DNA of 12,280 bases from the NCBI GenBank assembly GCA_964482435.1, contig CAYZXL010000099.1, positions 1 to 12,280 on the forward strand, read 5' to 3'. Below are positions 6,430-12,280 of this stretch, one piece after another. This DNA comes from CAYZXL01 sp964482435. Lineage in GTDB: Bacteria; Auribacterota; JABMQX01. The translations under genes and the position numbers were made by a program. Under the pieces are notes generated by a model. That model was not told where the DNA came from, ran no database searches, and saw only the letters and a program-made list of their open reading frames with translations. Each line of letters starts with the position of its first letter. Within the stretch, counting starts at the first letter, position 1.

Positions 6430-6834
6430 TTATCTGGCCTTTTTGCCCGTCGTGCGGACGGTGATTGTCGGCGGCTCGTCAAGGTGCTTTTTGACTGTGC
6501 AAAGCTCCGCTGCCTTGACAACTGCGCCTCTGTATTTGTCGGGGAACTTCTCCGGGAGTTGGATTTCTATCTCGATTTTTCGGACCATTTTCGCCTGCGG
6601 GTCTCTCTCCATTCTCTGAATCAGTTCGATTCCTTCCGTTGAGATGCCGCGCTCCTGGCAGAAAGAGAAAACGTAGAAGCCCGCACAGGCGCCTATGGAT
6701 GCCAGAAACAGGTCGAACGGCGCAGGAGCCGAACCGTCGCCGCCCAAGTCAGGAGGCTGGTCGGTCTTGATGGTGAATCCCTTGTAAAGAGCGTTGACTC
6801 TCTTTCCGCCGCCAAAAACGATTTCCATGTCCAT
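6430..6834 (-). CDS. OsmC/Ohr-family protein (thiol-dependent peroxide reductase type)
   Basis: The product is 134 aa, normal for the family, and should be cytoplasmic. OsmC and Ohr proteins reduce organic or inorganic hydroperoxides using two conserved cysteines. Both are present here: Cys50 in ASIGACAGFYVFSF and Cys112 in AAELCTVKKHL, with the usual spacing. The N-terminal strand region (residues 4-25) is followed by GGDGSAPAPFDLFLASIGAC, the standard lead-in to the central helix. The start is ATG at 6834, with AAGGGAG 7 nt upstream. The gene lies 145 nt downstream of tyrS on the same strand. A repeat-rich spacer with a stem-loop separates them, so co-transcription is possible but not certain. 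I cannot separate the OsmC, Ohr and YhfA-like subfamilies by eye; the YhfA-like type is plausible given the short N-terminus. Confidence 0.94.
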   Translation of the reverse strand: MDMEIVFGGGKRVNALYKGFTIKTDQPPDLGGDGSAPAPFDLFLASIGACAGFYVFSFCQERGISTEGIELIQRMERDPQAKMVRKIEIEIQLPEKFPDKYRGAVVKAAELCTVKKHLDEPPTITVRTTGKKAR

Positions 6835-6855
6835 GTCTCAACTCCCTTCTCGGTT

Positions 6856-6950
6856 CGCAGAAACCACAAAGCCTGACCGCAGAAACCGCAGAGTCCGCAG
6901 AGATACAGGAGGGTCCTGCACATCGTCTGCCTCCTGTGAGCCGTCTGCGG
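6856..6950. repeat. Tandem 9-bp CCGCAGAGN repeats and a stem-loop between tyrS and the OsmC gene
   Basis: Three contiguous 9-mers, CCGCAGAAA, CCGCAGAGT and CCGCAGAGA, occupy 6877-6903, with a related CGCAGAAACC at 6856-6865. The last unit also forms the left arm of an imperfect stem. CCGCAGA (6895-6901) and ACAGGAGG (6905-6912) face CCTCCTGT (6930-6937) and TCTGCGG (6944-6950) around a 17-nt loop. The inner 8 bp are perfect. It could terminate or process the tyrS transcript, though there is no T-tract. Confidence 0.6.
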
Positions 6951-6979
6951 TGAACGTGGACGCCCCAGGGGCCCAGGCA

Positions 6980-8341
6980 TCAGCCCACCGGCGAGCTACC
7001 ACTTGACAGCCGGACCTCGAAATACCTCCTTTTGCCAACTCTCACGATGCAGGGGGCGGACTCTCCCGCGGGCGAGAGAAGCTGCTCGATGTTCAGGGGC
7101 ACGTACTGGTCGCCTTTGAGAACCTGGATTCCTTTCTGCTCGACGAGCCGCCGGAGCTGGCTTTTCGTCTCACCCGTCTCCCTGGCAAGGACGTCTATCA
7201 TAGTCTCCTGTGGGTTCGCCTCGACCCGCACAGTGCTTTCGGGGACAAGAGCCGCCTCCTTCCCGAACTTCTCGTTGAAGTCGGCGCTCGCTTTCTCGAT
7301 GGTTTCGCGGTCGAAGTAGTTGAACATCCCGACGACGACTCTCGCCAGGAGTTGTTTCGCATCTTTCGGATGAACTTTTCCCGAGGCGACGGCCTCCTTC
7401 AGTTTCTCAAGCTCCTCCGGCGTGATTTCCGTCAGCTCCCTGTACCAGACCCACATCACCTCGTCGGGGATTGACATGACTTTTCCGAACATGTCCTCCG
7501 GCGCCGCAGTTATCGGGATATAATTCCCGTAGCTCTTGCTCATTTTCAAGAGCCGCCCTTCCTCGTCGCGGGCGCCTGTCGTCCCGGCGAGGAGATTGTA
7601 AGTGATGATGATTTCCGGCTTCTGCCCGGCGTTCGCCATCATTTTCCGACACATGTGCATGTTCAGATACTGATCAAGACCGCCTATCTCGATGTCCGGT
7701 ACAAGGACGACTGAATCGTATCCCATGAACAGCGCGTACTCCAATTCCGCCATCGAAATCCCATACCCCTTCTCCAACCGAGTCCGAATGTCCTCCCTCT
7801 GAAGAAGCTCGCTCGCCGAAATCTCCTTCAGAATCCCCGCCCATTGCCTCATGCTTATCCTGTTCATCCATTCGCTGTTGTAATGCCGCTCGATGTCCGC
7901 CCCGCGAAGGTCTATGATTCGCGCAGCCTGCTCGTCGTACGTGGACATGTTTTGGCTCATTTCTTCTTCGGTCAGAGCCGGTCTCGCATCCATCCGTCCA
8001 CTTGGGTCGCCAATCATCCCGGTGAAGTCCCCAATCACGAGCTGTATCTTGTGCCCCATCCGCTGAAAGAGCCGAAGGTTGATGAGCGTTACCGCATGTC
8101 CGATGTGAATCTCTGGCCCCGTCGGGTCAATCCCTAACTTCACCTTGAGAGGCACCCCCGTTTTCTCTGACTTGTGCAGCCTCTCAAGCAAATCCTCCGG
8201 CGTAACCACCCCCTCCGGATGATCCGCCACCTTCGCCATAATCCGCTCAAACTGCTCCTCCGCCGTCAAATGGCGCAAATCCGCCTCCGGCTTCAGCAGC
8301 CTTTCTTCAAGCACTTTCAAAGCGCAAATCGCCTCTCTCAC
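6980..8341 (-). CDS. tyrS: Tyrosyl-tRNA synthetase
   Basis: The product is 453 aa and charges tRNA-Tyr with tyrosine using ATP in the cytoplasm. Class I signatures are complete. KLGIDPTGPEIHIGH holds the HIGH motif (79-82), GDFTGMIGDPSGR is typical of TyrS, and LLKMSKSYGN holds KMSKS (266-270). The C-terminal part (about 386-450) reads as an S4 RNA-binding domain (VLARETGETKSQLRRLVEQK, then IQVLKGDQYV). The frame is open to a GTG at 8398, but that start has no ribosome binding site. I prefer the GTG at 8341, where AAAAGGA lies 6 nt upstream; the TTG at 8344 is too close to it. The N-terminus to about residue 25 remains uncertain. A good minus-strand promoter sits at 8494-8522, back to back with that of the Kelch gene. 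I saw no T-box specifier/antiterminator sequence in the leader. It is probably the housekeeping enzyme. Confidence 0.96.
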   Translation of the reverse strand: MREAICALKVLEERLLKPEADLRHLTAEEQFERIMAKVADHPEGVVTPEDLLERLHKSEKTGVPLKVKLGIDPTGPEIHIGHAVTLINLRLFQRMGHKIQLVIGDFTGMIGDPSGRMDARPALTEEEMSQNMSTYDEQAARIIDLRGADIERHYNSEWMNRISMRQWAGILKEISASELLQREDIRTRLEKGYGISMAELEYALFMGYDSVVLVPDIEIGGLDQYLNMHMCRKMMANAGQKPEIIITYNLLAGTTGARDEEGRLLKMSKSYGNYIPITAAPEDMFGKVMSIPDEVMWVWYRELTEITPEELEKLKEAVASGKVHPKDAKQLLARVVVGMFNYFDRETIEKASADFNEKFGKEAALVPESTVRVEANPQETMIDVLARETGETKSQLRRLVEQKGIQVLKGDQYVPLNIEQLLSPAGESAPCIVRVGKRRYFEVRLSSGSSPVG

Positions 8342-8440
8342 CAATCGTCCTTTTGATGCAAGTCCGTCCTGAGGACAGAGGTAGCACGCCCGGGGCACAG
8401 AAGCGCAAGTGTACCGCCGACTCTGGAAGAGGGGACCGTG

Positions 8441-8461
8441 CTGTCTGCGTCCTCTGCGGTG
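8441..8461 (-). repeat. CCGCAGAGG/ACGCAGACA repeat in the tyrS leader
   Basis: On the minus strand two adjacent 9-mers, CCGCAGAGG and ACGCAGACA, match the tandem unit found at 6877-6903. With copy B at 6286-6294, this element appears in three separate spacers around tyrS and the OsmC gene. This supports a dispersed non-coding repeat family. Confidence 0.5.
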
Positions 8462-8493
8462 GACCCTCCCCCGGACCGAGGGGCTACGTCAGC

Positions 8494-8522
8494 ATCCTAT
8501 TTCCCCCGCCCCCAGATGTCAA
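8494..8522 (-). promoter_or_regulatory. Putative sigma-70-type promoter for tyrS
   Basis: On the minus strand TTGACA (8522-8517) and TAGGAT (8499-8494) are separated by the ideal 17 nt. The -35 is perfect and the -10 matches TATAAT at 4 of 6 positions. It lies about 150 nt upstream of the preferred tyrS start, leaving a leader that contains the CGCAGAG repeat. Its -35 box is 41 bp from that of the divergent Kelch gene. Confidence 0.6.
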
Positions 8523-8563
8523 GAAGCGGCATCGCCCCCACATGCGAAAGATATAAAAAATGC

Positions 8564-8591
8564 TTGACATCCAAATGCCAAGTGGTAAGCT
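8564..8591 (+). promoter_or_regulatory. Putative promoter for the Kelch gene
   Basis: A perfect TTGACA (8564-8569) is followed after 16 nt by TAAGCT (8586-8591), a weak -10. The leader to the ATG at 8655 is about 57 nt. It contains a small hairpin CGCTC-AGAG-GAGCG (8607-8620) before the AAGGAGGGG ribosome binding site. The 8-mer TTGACATC is shared, inverted, with the tyrS promoter. Confidence 0.5.
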
Positions 8592-8654
8592 GTCACCGTT
8601 TTGGGACGCTCAGAGGAGCGCGGAAAAGTCAGTCGAACTGAAGGAGGGGAAACC

Positions 8655-11207
8655 ATGGACACGAACATCCGCTTAACACTTCCCGCCTGCCTCACAACCG
8701 TTCTCTTCTCTCTCTCTGTCTCTCTCTCTCTCATCCTTCCGCTAAGTGAATCGCCCGCCGCCAGCTCAGTATGGGTCCCAAGTACAAGTCTGCTATCAGC
8801 GCAGGAGGGCCCAGCAGTAGCGCTTGGCCTTGACGGGCTCATCTACGCCATCGGCGGGGCCGATGGGCCGTCAACGTGGAACGCGGTAGATACGGCCGAG
8901 CGATTCAATGAGGCCACCGAGACATGGGAATACATCCAGCGTCTTGCCCAGGCACGCATGGACGCGAAGGCTGTAACCGACTCTCTCGGTCGCATCTGGG
9001 TAATTGGCGGCATTTACGGCAACAGCGTCTTCAACTCAATCGAGCGCTACGACCCGTCCTGCGGGTCCTGGGAAACGGTGTCACCAGCGCTCAACGAGGC
9101 TCGCTGCTGCCATGGTGCCGCCGTCGGCACCGATGGTTCCATCTATGTCTTTGGGGGGTGGAACATGGCCGGCGGCTACACGAACCTGCAGAGCGTGGAA
9201 AGGTACGACCCCGCTGCCAACACCTGGACCCCCTTAGGCAACACAATGAGGGAGGCCAGATGGAGCATGGGGTACGCCACTGACAGCCAGGGGCGCATCT
9301 ACGCCATCGGAGGGACCACCTGGGGCGGTTCGCCGAAGTGCACCGTCGAGAGATTTGACCCTGCCACGGGCCTATGGGACTATGTGGCGGACTACCCGCG
9401 GTTTATCTGTAACTCCTTCGCCTTTGCATTGGATGGCGAGATATGGGTCGTCGGGGGCTGGACTGGCGGCGGCTACTTGAACACGTGCTACATTTACTCA
9501 CCCGACTCAAATGATTGGAGGCCAGGCCCGAGCATGTATGAAGGGCTTGGCCACGGTGGCGCGGCCGTAAGCGCTTCTCGCACCCCGTACCTTGTTGGCG
9601 GTAACGGATGGACACGCGTCGCCACGTTAGCCCAGGCGGGGCCGTGGGTTCCCACAACCTCGTTGCGGTCCCTCAGGGTCAGCCCCGGCGTCGCCCTGGG
9701 GCCTGATGGCCTCATCTATGCGATCGGTGGGGCTACCGGCACCACGTCATGGTCGGCCATAAACAGCGTCGAAACCTTCGACGAGACAACCAAGACATGG
9801 CAATACGTAGACCCCACAAGGTTCATAAACCGGCAACGATTAGAGGGCCGCGCCGTAACGGATTCACTGGGCCGTATCTGGCTGATCGGGGGCATTGACG
9901 GTGAAACGTACCTCAGCTCGGTGGAGCGACGCGATCCGGCATCCGGCTTGTGGACGGTGATGAGCAGCGGCCTCAACATCGCGCGGTGCTCGCACGGTGC
10001 GGTGATTGCGCCCGACGATTCGATCTACGTTTTCGGCGGCTCACGCGAGTACAGCAGCGCCGGCAACCTCGACAGTGCTGAAAGGTACGACCCGGGCACC
10101 GGTGAGTGGACGTCCATTCGGCCTATGAGGGAGGCCAGAATGCACCCGGCTTACGCGATGGATAACCAAGGCCGCATCTATGTGATCGCCGGACACAGGA
10201 TGGGCGAATCGGTGCTGCAGTCGGTCGAACGCTACGACCCAGCTACCGAGGACTGGGAGTACGTACGCCCGTATCCGATCAGGGTCTCCGGTGCATCGGC
10301 GTTCACACTTCACGGGGAAATATACTGCGTGGGCGGCTGGCTGGGCGGTTACGGGCCATACACTAACGCCTGCTTCATCTACTGCCCGGAGGCGGACAAG
10401 TGGAGACCCGGTCCCAATATGTACGAGGGGGTGGGCATTGCCCCGGCAGCGGTTGGCCATTCGGGGGCGGTATACCTCGTGGGCGGCCAGGGACCACAAA
10501 TAGAGGCGCGTGACCGCGTGGCTATGTTTGTTCCACCCAACGGGCCTCCCGCGGCGGATGCGAATGGTCCGTACACCGCGAACGCGACGTCCTGGAGCGG
10601 GGCTGCCGTGCCTCTTTCCGGACACGAATCGTACGACCCGGATGGCGACGTGATCACCTACGCATGGGACCTGGACACGTCCGTTGATTCCGACGCGGAC
10701 GGCAACCCGGCGAACGATGTGGACTCGGCGAACATGAATCCGACGGCGCAATTCCCCATCGGACAGACGGACATATCGCTCGTTGTAACAGATGAGCACG
10801 GGCTATCGAGCGAGCCGGACGTAACGACGGTTACTGTCAGCGTCATAGACGTTGCGATTGACATCAAGCCGGGGAGCTACGCGAACAGCATCAACCTCGG
10901 CTCGAATGGAGTGGTACCGGTTGCGTTTCTGACGACAGACCTATTTGACGCCTCCGAAATTGACCCGCTCACGGTAACGTTAAGAGGCGAGGATTTCTGC
11001 GGTTTCGTAGCCCTGAGGGGTAAAAAACAGCAACCCATGGCGAGTCTTGAGGATGTGGATGGCGACGGTGACCTGGATCTGGTCGTCCATCTGGAGACGC
11101 AGAACCTGGCACAGTACGAACTGGAGGCACTCTGCGAACTGGGTGCTCTGACCTACGACGGCTTGGTCGTCTCGGGCGCGGACATGATACGAATAGTCGC
11201 GCAATAG
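8655..11207 (+). CDS. Large secreted protein with two Kelch propellers, a PKD-like domain and an IDIKPGS domain
   Basis: The product is 850 aa. The ATG at 8655 has AAGGAGGGG upstream; the frame extends to 8601 but without a start signal. Residues 1-37 are a signal peptide encoded largely by a TC-dinucleotide tract. Residues 39-330 and 331-626 are two homologous halves. Each has six Kelch blades with the usual double Gly (YAIGG, WVIGG, YVFGG) and conserved Trp (ETWEY, NTWTP), so each should fold as a six-bladed beta-propeller. Residues 627-730 resemble a PKD/Ig-like domain (GPPAADANGPY, SYDPDGDVITYAWDLD). Residues 735-850 are a domain opening IDIKPGSYANSINLGSNGV with an acidic, possibly calcium-binding EDVDGDGDLDLVV; it recurs at the ends of secreted proteins in many environmental bacteria. 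No LPXTG or PEP-CTERM sorting tail is seen. Adhesion or polysaccharide binding is plausible but unproven. It is transcribed divergently from tyrS. Confidence 0.95.
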   Translation: MDTNIRLTLPACLTTVLFSLSVSLSLILPLSESPAASSVWVPSTSLLSAQEGPAVALGLDGLIYAIGGADGPSTWNAVDTAERFNEATETWEYIQRLAQARMDAKAVTDSLGRIWVIGGIYGNSVFNSIERYDPSCGSWETVSPALNEARCCHGAAVGTDGSIYVFGGWNMAGGYTNLQSVERYDPAANTWTPLGNTMREARWSMGYATDSQGRIYAIGGTTWGGSPKCTVERFDPATGLWDYVADYPRFICNSFAFALDGEIWVVGGWTGGGYLNTCYIYSPDSNDWRPGPSMYEGLGHGGAAVSASRTPYLVGGNGWTRVATLAQAGPWVPTTSLRSLRVSPGVALGPDGLIYAIGGATGTTSWSAINSVETFDETTKTWQYVDPTRFINRQRLEGRAVTDSLGRIWLIGGIDGETYLSSVERRDPASGLWTVMSSGLNIARCSHGAVIAPDDSIYVFGGSREYSSAGNLDSAERYDPGTGEWTSIRPMREARMHPAYAMDNQGRIYVIAGHRMGESVLQSVERYDPATEDWEYVRPYPIRVSGASAFTLHGEIYCVGGWLGGYGPYTNACFIYCPEADKWRPGPNMYEGVGIAPAAVGHSGAVYLVGGQGPQIEARDRVAMFVPPNGPPAADANGPYTANATSWSGAAVPLSGHESYDPDGDVITYAWDLDTSVDSDADGNPANDVDSANMNPTAQFPIGQTDISLVVTDEHGLSSEPDVTTVTVSVIDVAIDIKPGSYANSINLGSNGVVPVAFLTTDLFDASEIDPLTVTLRGEDFCGFVALRGKKQQPMASLEDVDGDGDLDLVVHLETQNLAQYELEALCELGALTYDGLVVSGADMIRIVAQ
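8707..8732 (+). repeat. TC dinucleotide tract in the signal-peptide coding region
   Basis: The tract reads (TC)5 TG (TC)7, 13 dinucleotides with one interruption, inside codons for the hydrophobic core LFSLSVSLSLIL. Because the unit is 2 bp, a change of one unit would shift the frame near the start of the 850-aa protein. Confidence 0.85.
8769..10532 (+). repeat. Internal duplication: two Kelch propeller units
   Basis: The segment 8769-9644 and the segment 9645-10532 encode aligned halves. WVPSTSLLS followed by VALGLDGLIYAIGGA in the first half corresponds to WVPTTSLRS followed by VALGPDGLIYAIGGA in the second, offset by 291 residues. Blade order and spacing match through blade six (DWRPGPSMYEG versus KWRPGPNMYEG). 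This is duplication of a whole six-blade propeller rather than of single blades. Confidence 0.85.
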
Positions 11208-11262
11208 GAGCGGAGTGGCTGCGCCCGCTCGGGAACCCCGCCGGGGTCCGGCACTCCGCCGG
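11208..11262 (+). terminator. Cluster of three hairpins directly after the Kelch gene
   Basis: Immediately after the stop codon come GAGCGG/CCGCTC (11208-11213/11225-11230), ACCCC/GGGGT (11235-11239/11243-11247) and CCGGC/GCCGG (11248-11252/11258-11262). They are GC-rich and adjacent but lack a U-tract. They may stabilise the mRNA 3' end or slow polymerase rather than act as a classical intrinsic terminator. Confidence 0.4.
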
Positions 11263-11522
11263 CGCCTCAGCTAAAGCGCGGGGGAACGTGGCATCCTTTC
11301 GGCAAATCCGGCAGGGCGCGGAGGCATGCAGGACAGACCTGCGGGAGGACTTTTGGAGCCCTGAACCCATGATTCAGTCCCGCCATGGCGGGAGAGCTAT
11401 GCTCCCGCTCGCCAAAAAATCCAATCCCGCTCATGGAGCCTTGCCAAAGCCGCGATACAACCTCAGGGACCCGTCGGCGAAATGCAGCCGGGCAGTGCGG
11501 CTGTCTTTATGACGAGGCTGAC
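11263..11522. other. Convergent spacer with palindromes, no gene
   Basis: This spacer lies between the ends of the Kelch and lipoprotein genes. It holds a perfect 16-bp palindrome TCCCGCC-AT-GGCGGGA (11378-11393), a small hairpin GCAGG/CCTGC (11328-11342) and GAGC/GCTC (11394-11404). It also has the string AAAGCCGCGA at 11446-11455, which matches the start of the dispersed repeat. No coding region is supported. Confidence 0.5.
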
Positions 11523-12221
11523 TCAGCGGGCGCGGAGCTTCGAGACCAGTGTGCGGATGGCGGAGAGGGTGGAGTCGTCGGAGTCGTCGGTGGAGCCTTC
11601 CCAGTTGATGGAGACGAGGAAGTGGCCGACGACGAAGCGTGCCCAGGGGGCTTTGCCTTTGTTGAAGATTTGGCCGGCGGCAATGGTCCCATGGGCAGAA
11701 GCGGCTGCCGCGGTCCCCAGTGGCGCCGCAGAGGCCCTGGCGGGCTGAGACGCCCCGGTCGTGCTCTGCGCCGAGACGCAGGCGGCGAGGTCCTCTCCTC
11801 CGGTTGCACCCTCGAGTTCCTTCTTGAGGAATGCAAGTGCATAAGCTTGGTCAATGAAGCGGAGGATGAAGACTCGGAACGATTTGTCCGCGCCAGCTTC
11901 TCGATTCTCGTAGCCCTGGGTTACAGCCTCGCAGCCGCCCTGGGCGGTGATCCCGGGGGCTGAGCCGTCGTAGATTTTCCAGAGCTCGTCTTCGGAAGCG
12001 GAGTAGATGTAGCTGCCGGGGGTGGCTTTCCAGCCGGGGGCGAATTCGTCCGGAGGCAGTGCATCGTCAACTCGAAAGGCAGGATGCGGCTCGCCCTCCG
12101 TCGCCGGCGAAGAGGAGATGGGCTGTGGCTCAACCTTATCCTTCGGCAATTCTCGGCAGATGCAGCCGAAAAGGAAGAAAGCCAGAGATGGAATCACGGC
12201 GAGAAAGAGTATCCGTCGCAC
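11523..12221 (-). CDS. Putative lipoprotein of unknown function
   Basis: The product is 232 aa. I chose the GTG at 12221 because AAGGAG lies 7 nt upstream; the frame continues to a GTG at 12272 without such a site. The N-terminus RRILFLAVIPSLAFFLFGC is a lipoprotein signal with lipobox LFGC and Cys20 as the acylation site, so the protein should be membrane-anchored outside the cytoplasm. A Pro/Glu/Ser-rich linker (about 24-48) is followed by a domain that includes ALPPDEFAPGW, then ELWKIYDGSAPGI, then VFILRFIDQAYALAFL. This pattern loosely recalls DUF6599-type exported proteins, but I am not certain. An Ala/Ser/Thr-rich insert (about 150-180) interrupts the domain before the last strands FVVGHFLVSINWEG. 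It converges on the Kelch gene. Nothing in the window indicates its function. Confidence 0.85.
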   Translation of the reverse strand: MRRILFLAVIPSLAFFLFGCICRELPKDKVEPQPISSSPATEGEPHPAFRVDDALPPDEFAPGWKATPGSYIYSASEDELWKIYDGSAPGITAQGGCEAVTQGYENREAGADKSFRVFILRFIDQAYALAFLKKELEGATGGEDLAACVSAQSTTGASQPARASAAPLGTAAAASAHGTIAAGQIFNKGKAPWARFVVGHFLVSINWEGSTDDSDDSTLSAIRTLVSKLRAR

Positions 12222-12280
12222 TGGGCCTCTCCTTGTGAAGGAAACTTCGTGTCGCACGATTTCGCGTAACACCTCGCTCG

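Noticed and set aside
8342..8398. N-terminal extension of TyrS to the GTG at 8398
   Set aside because: There is no ribosome binding site upstream of 8398, while AAAAGGA precedes the GTG at 8341. The extra 19 residues do not resemble the TyrS N-terminus.
8342..8490. T-box riboswitch in the tyrS leader
   Set aside because: I looked for the conserved T-box antiterminator sequence and found only a weak partial resemblance (GGCGGTAC), with no terminator structure beside it.
11385..11963. 192-codon plus-strand frame over the lipoprotein gene
   Set aside because: The opposite strand has a lipobox signal, a ribosome binding site and natural protein composition. The plus frame is Gly/Arg/Asp-rich with no start signal.
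1..12280. CRISPR array, insertion sequence, integrase or attachment site
   Set aside because: No regularly spaced identical repeats with unique spacers, no transposase or integrase frame, and no tRNA gene with a flanking duplication were seen.

Overview
The window comes from a bacterium of moderately high GC content. A signal peptidase II lipobox, periplasm-type exported proteins and strong AGGAGG-type ribosome binding sites suggest a diderm. GTG starts are common. The secreted Kelch protein carries a C-terminal 'IDIKPGS' domain, and the spacers hold CGCAGAG-type repeats. I associate both with environmental, often uncultured lineages, but I cannot fix the phylum from this window.

Layout. 1-500: spacer with two GC-rich hairpins and a dispersed repeat. 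501-1049 (+): small membrane-anchored helical protein of unknown function. 1184-5091 (-): a three-gene group read right to left. It starts with a 130-aa holin-like membrane protein. A secreted SH3 plus DNA/RNA non-specific nuclease overlaps it by 4 nt. After a possible attenuating terminator comes a 782-aa protein that joins a ComEC-like metallo-beta-lactamase (MBL) fold, a pentapeptide-repeat helix and a C-terminal potassium-channel-like pore segment. 5292-6429: a long spacer without a convincing gene. 6430-6834 (-): OsmC-family peroxide-resistance protein. 6980-8341 (-): tyrosyl-tRNA synthetase. 8655-11207 (+): large secreted protein with two six-bladed Kelch propellers, a PKD-like domain and the IDIKPGS domain, divergent from tyrS. 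11523-12221 (-): lipoprotein.

The most unusual part is the 1184-5091 group. The MBL domain keeps the ComEC-type scaffold, but the usual His/Asp metal ligands are replaced, several by Asn. The channel-like tail has NVGWR where potassium channels have TVGYG. So one polypeptide appears to join a non-catalytic MBL fold to a non-canonical pore, next to an exported nuclease and a small membrane protein. Joint function as an envelope-associated nucleic-acid system is inference only. The remaining genes look like housekeeping (tyrS, OsmC) or ordinary surface proteins. Most spacers carry dispersed or palindromic repeats.
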